A stretch of DNA of 64,000 nucleotides. Origin: Rapidithrix thailandica (GTDB lineage Bacteria > Bacteroidota > Bacteroidia > Cytophagales > Flammeovirgaceae). Made by a program: the position numbers and the translations under genes. The stretch's first letter is position 1. Every line of letters begins with the position of its first letter. Below are positions 60,738 to 64,000 of this stretch, in pieces. Under the pieces are notes generated by a model that was not told where the DNA came from, searched no databases, and saw nothing but the letters and a program-made list of their open reading frames with translations. The stretch lies in the NCBI RefSeq assembly GCF_039710355.1, contig NZ_JBDKWZ010000026.1, forward strand, positions 1 through 64,000. The letters are read 5' to 3'.

Positions 60738-61596
60738 ATGAAATTAAAAGACCGATTAAAAGGATGTTTGATCTGTGGAACTATTGGCAATGCAATTGGG
60801 GGAAAATTTGAAGGGACAAAATCGAACCCAGAAGTTCATTTTGACTTTGTTTGGTCTATTTCGGACGATACACAATTAACTGTAGCAACTTGCGAAGCCA
60901 TTTTTGACTCGCAAAAAATTCATCCGGAAAGGGTTGCCCAACAATTCCTGGAATGGTATAACAACGGCATGTTAACAGGGCTGGGGGCAAGTACATTAAA
61001 GGCCTTAAGAGAAGACATTGGGCCTTGGTAGGCCGTACAGGAGAGTTTGCAGCGGGCAATGGGGCAGCAATGAAAATAGCGCCTCTGGCTTTTAAACAAA
61101 AAGTCGATAGACTGGCAATTAAAGATGTCAGCAACATCACTCATAAAAATGACGAGGCCTATACAGGGGCATTAGCGATATACTATGCTATTTTGAATGC
61201 AATTAAGGGTAAATGGAAGGGAGATACTGATCTGATAGACTTGATCTTACCAGAGCTACCGGATACAAGGGTGAAAGACAGATTGATAGCTTTTAGCAAA
61301 TTTTCTGAAATGTCAATTCTACAAATAGGTAAAAGATTTCCGTCAACAGGGTATGTCGTTGATGCCGTCCCTATTGCGATATTCGCAGCACAACAAATCG
61401 GTAAAACAGAATTTAAAACCTTGATGACTGACTTGATCAAAATCGGGGGGATACGGATACGGTTTGCTCTATGACCGGCCAAATCATCGGGTCTTTAGGA
61501 GGTACTGGAATTATTCCGGAAGATTGGATGGACAAATACAAGCAACTTAAAATCTCCAAATTGATTGAACAATTGACAAATAATTGGAACTTTTAA
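60738..61596 (+). pseudogene. ADP-ribosylglycohydrolase (DraG-type) gene broken by two -1 frameshifts
   Basis: The frame from ATG 60738 carries 'DRLKGCLICGTIGNAIGGKFEG' and the metal-binding 'SISDDTQLT' of ADP-ribosylglycohydrolases. It stops at about 61031, and the family continues in another frame from 61026 ('VGRTGEFAAGNGAAMKIAPLAF'). A second break lies in the G-run at 61445-61450, where 'GGDTDTV' (the second metal site) is read only after adding one G; the gene then runs to TAA 61594-61596. With two bases restored the 859 nt give 287 codons, a normal length. A broken gene or homopolymer errors. Confidence 0.88.
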
Positions 61597-61685
61597 CCTA
61601 TCTATTTCAAACATATATAGTAGTTTTCTCAATACAAATCCTTATTATTTTCACTTTGCAATACAATCAAGTAACCACAGAAAAA

Positions 61686-62144
61686 ATGAAAACCAAAATC
61701 CTAATCGTATTCACAAGTCTTCTTCTCTTATGGGGATGTGGCAGGAAATACCCTCTTATGAAAATCAACCCGGGTAAGGAAGGAGGCATTTACGAAATCG
61801 CTAACCAGGGGAAAGAATATACTTCTTACAATCCTGAACAAACCTATCTTTTAAACCCCTCTACCTGTATTTCCTTTGCGGACTTCGAAAGTGTACAACA
61901 AGAAGACTCTCCGTATGAAGGTGGTAGCTATAGGTTCATTTTTAAACTCAATGAAACAGGCACCTTGAAATTTAAGGAATTTACTCAAAGAAACCTGGGA
62001 AAACAGGTCTGCCTGGTAGTTAATAACAAGGTCATCGTTGCTCCGGTTATTCAAGAAGTCATTCCCTCCGGGCTGTTGAGCATCAGTATGAGTGACCCTC
62101 AATATGTGGAAGAGATCAAAGAATATTTCAGCAAGAAAGAGTGA
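61686..62144 (+). CDS. Lipoprotein with a SecDF P1-head-like domain
   Basis: A 152-residue lipoprotein from ATG 61686, lipobox 'LLLLWGC' (Cys about residue 18). Residues about 85-150 resemble the head subdomain of SecD: 'FKLNETGTLKFKEFTQRNLGKQVCLVVNNKVIVAPVIQEVIPSGLLSISM'. SecD itself is a membrane protein of the Sec translocase; here only the periplasmic head is present on a lipid anchor. The role is unknown. It is preceded by the broken ADP-ribosylglycohydrolase gene. Confidence 0.75.
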   Translation: MKTKILIVFTSLLLLWGCGRKYPLMKINPGKEGGIYEIANQGKEYTSYNPEQTYLLNPSTCISFADFESVQQEDSPYEGGSYRFIFKLNETGTLKFKEFTQRNLGKQVCLVVNNKVIVAPVIQEVIPSGLLSISMSDPQYVEEIKEYFSKKE

Positions 62145-62372
62145 TGGGCACTCCATTAAAGGTAAGAAGAATCATGAAAGCAAGGGAATAAACGGATACG
62201 GAATCACAATACCGTATAGGGTAAAATTCAAAAGGTCAATATAGATCACCTGTAGTTGGCCGGTATCCCACATTCAATGAGAAATATTCAAATCATTCGT
62301 TTGACTTCCATCCAAAAATCCTTTAGCTTATATAAAATTCAGATTTTCTTCACCCTACAGTAATCCTTCAAA

Positions 62373-63152
62373 ATGCCCCGTATCCATCTTTTTGAATTTG
62401 AAGATTTCGCTTGGTTTCCGGATAATCTAAGAAACTACGGAACGGATTTTTTGCAATTTCTGGCCAATAAAACACAGATGTACAAACCCATTATCCCGGT
62501 TCTTAAAAAAGGAATTGAGCAGAATGGCCGGCACCAAATCATCGACCTGGCTTCGGGGGGAGGTGGAGGCTTGCTATGGATCAGCGAACAATTGAAAGCG
62601 GAATTCCCGGATTTAAAAATTACTCTGACGGATTACTTTCCCAATCTGGATGCTTTTGAATTTACCAAAAGGCAATCTGCTGTTTTTGAATACATCCATA
62701 CCTCTGTGGATGCCCGCAAAGTGCCCGGCCATTTGAAAGGACTCCGGACACAATTTCTTTCCTTGCACCATTTCCGCCCGGAAGATGCCCGTAAAATTTT
62801 GCAAAATGCGGTGGACAGTCAAAGTGCCATTGCCGTATTCGAAGCCCAGGAAAGAAGCATTCCGAGTATGTTACCCATCTTCTTCTCTCCTCTGACCGTA
62901 TTTTTTACCACTCCCTTTATCCGTCCTTTTAAATTGGGCAGATTGTTTTTTACCTACTTGTTGCCTCTGGTGCCTATGTTCATTTGGTGGGATGGCCTTG
63001 TCTCTTCTTTAAGAACGTATTCGGTCAAAGAAATGGAAGCCTTAGTCAAACAGGTCCGCGGTCACGATACCTTCGATTGGGAAATTGGCCGGGTAAAGTC
63101 CGGTCCGGGGGCAATTTTATACTTATTGGGGACTTTAAAGCGGCAGGAATGA
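62373..63152 (+). CDS. SAM-dependent methyltransferase-like protein with hydrophobic insert
   Basis: A 259-residue protein. 'QIIDLASGGGGGLLWISEQL' is methyltransferase motif I and 'ITLTDYFPN' the end of strand 2; 'FLSLHHFRPEDARKILQNA' follows motif IV. Residues about 165-210 form a hydrophobic stretch ('MLPIFFSPLTVFFTTPFIRPFKLGRLFFTYLLPLVPMFIWWDGL') that may dock to the membrane. 'VSSLRTYSVKEMEALV' is typical of this class. The substrate is unknown. Monocistronic. Confidence 0.8.
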   Translation: MPRIHLFEFEDFAWFPDNLRNYGTDFLQFLANKTQMYKPIIPVLKKGIEQNGRHQIIDLASGGGGGLLWISEQLKAEFPDLKITLTDYFPNLDAFEFTKRQSAVFEYIHTSVDARKVPGHLKGLRTQFLSLHHFRPEDARKILQNAVDSQSAIAVFEAQERSIPSMLPIFFSPLTVFFTTPFIRPFKLGRLFFTYLLPLVPMFIWWDGLVSSLRTYSVKEMEALVKQVRGHDTFDWEIGRVKSGPGAILYLLGTLKRQE

Positions 63153-63616
63153 TGCGCAAATGGTCCACGAATAGTTCTTCCCGTTTGGCTAAATCAATTT
63201 AATCCCACTCCCCAACTTGCCTCACCGGGTAGTTCACTTCCTTTCGGAGCAAGGTTTTCCGGAGCTATGTAATACGCTACCCCCCTCTTTGAAATCTAAT
63301 ATGGAAAGATAAACTAACTACTTTTCAAAAGGGCCCACCATCCCAATTGCTACCCTGTCAGTTTCTCAATAGTCGCCTATTTTAAACAGGTCCTTCCCAT
63401 GCGTTTCAAAGTGATATTCCAATAATGAAGTGAATTAAACTTTTTCTTTTTCCTAAAAAATGTTTCAAAAACGCCTCCTCTGTGTTACTTTTTTCAACAA
63501 TAGCTTTGGCTATTCTCTCCAAAAAGTGCCTTGATGAGCCGATTTTGATTCTATTTTCGGTCAAAAACTATAAGTTTAAATCACTTCAATGTTAAAATGC
63601 TAATGTCTTTACATCC
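63153..63616. other. Gene-poor stretch between convergent genes
   Basis: 464 bp. A 52-codon minus-strand frame with a TTG start (63406-63564) has gene-like composition but no recognised family; I leave it uncalled. A 6-bp hairpin with a 4-nt loop lies near 63500. Confidence 0.4.
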
Positions 63617-63979
63617 TTATTTTAAGATGACAGCAAACAAGGCAAGTAATGCGGGAAGTGCCTGTACAAAAAAGATTTTTTTATCGGCTGTTGCTGTGCC
63701 ATACAAACCGGCTACCGAGACACAACCCAAAAAGAAAAGAGAAACATTCGTTTGCCACTCCGGATTCTCAATAAAAAAAGTCCAGATCAGCCCTGCGGCT
63801 AAAAAGCCATTGTAAAGCCCCTGATTGGCTGCCAGCACTTTCGTAGACTCGAACAATTCAGCCGGAAAACGTTTGAAGATTTTCCTTCCTTTGGTATTCC
63901 AGGCAAACATCTCAAACCATAAGATGTAACAATGAATTCCTGCAATTAAACCAATTAACATTTTACTAATCAATTCCAT
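63617..63979 (-). CDS. DUF1304 family membrane protein
   Basis: The 120-residue protein has four hydrophobic helices (about residues 5-25, 50-70, 78-95, 100-118) and the DUF1304 signature 'IHCYILWFEMFAWNT' and 'VLAANQGLYNGFLAAGLIW'. It is a small inner-membrane protein of unknown function. The start at 63979 lies 21 bp from the window edge, so its promoter is mostly outside. Confidence 0.9.
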   Translation of the reverse strand: MELISKMLIGLIAGIHCYILWFEMFAWNTKGRKIFKRFPAELFESTKVLAANQGLYNGFLAAGLIWTFFIENPEWQTNVSLFFLGCVSVAGLYGTATADKKIFFVQALPALLALFAVILK

Positions 63980-64000
63980 TTTTTCATTTTTTAAAAGGAG

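Noticed and set aside
63406..63564. 52-codon minus-strand frame with TTG start
   Set aside because: Composition is credible but no homology is recognised and the start is weak.

Overview
The window looks like a chromosome segment of a member of the Bacteroidota, possibly Cytophagia-like (the class is a guess). The signs are a SusC/SusD pair with a STN-type TonB receptor and a FecI/FecR regulator pair, several lipoproteins with typical signal peptides, and TAnnTTTG (-7) promoter elements a short distance upstream of many genes. No tRNA, rRNA, CRISPR array, prophage or plasmid backbone was seen. The only IS trace is the last 36 codons of an IS630-type transposase at the left edge.

Layout. 0-3.9 kb: transposase tail, a DUF4180 protein, an internally duplicated protein, a secreted orphan and a 1.07-kb gene-free stretch. 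3.9-11.7 kb: a three-gene unit of a YqiJ-like OB-fold membrane protein, a YqiK-like flotillin and a 1638-residue protein with a C-terminal AAA+ domain, followed by an array of 92-bp tandem repeats (11.8-12.4 kb). 12.4-19.8 kb: dienoyl-CoA reductase-like SDR, Crp-type regulator, LRR protein, GNAT, lipoprotein, BNR protein, cupin and AraC regulator. 19.8-22.3 kb: an alkylation-repair operon in which Ada is split into a HTH-methyltransferase and a separate Zn-finger protein, encoded with two 2OG-Fe(II) dioxygenases (one is AlkB). 22.3-32 kb: small accessory enzymes and regulators, a patch of dead genes at 26.5-27.1 kb, and two paralogous beta-helix proteins. 32-40 kb: a secreted CHAT protease with TPR-like repeats, a divergent DprA, and a molybdate operon (modA-TOBE-modB-modC) with a long, apparently folded 5' leader.

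40.4-54.7 kb is a polysaccharide utilisation locus: ECF sigma, FecR anti-sigma, SusC, SusD, SGNH esterase, beta-helix glycosidase-like protein, GH29 fucosidase and a DUF5060/DUF4038 glycosidase. The expected flow is glycan import through SusCD, signalling from the SusC STN domain to FecR and then the sigma factor, and transcription of the enzymes. The enzyme set points to a fucosylated, perhaps pectin-like, substrate; this is inference.

54.7-64 kb holds small secreted proteins (two TonB-C-like paralogues, an L,D-transpeptidase, a SecD-head lipoprotein), an exonuclease, GrpB, a coiled-coil protein next to a striking inverted array of nine 10-bp iterons (59261-59396), a small HTH protein, a methyltransferase and a DUF1304 protein. 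Four otherwise recognisable genes in the window are broken by single lesions: amber codons in a YdeI-like and an NTF2-like gene, and paired -1 frameshifts in a GNAT and an ADP-ribosylglycohydrolase gene. Two further fragments are remnants of a UvrA-type and an MFS gene.
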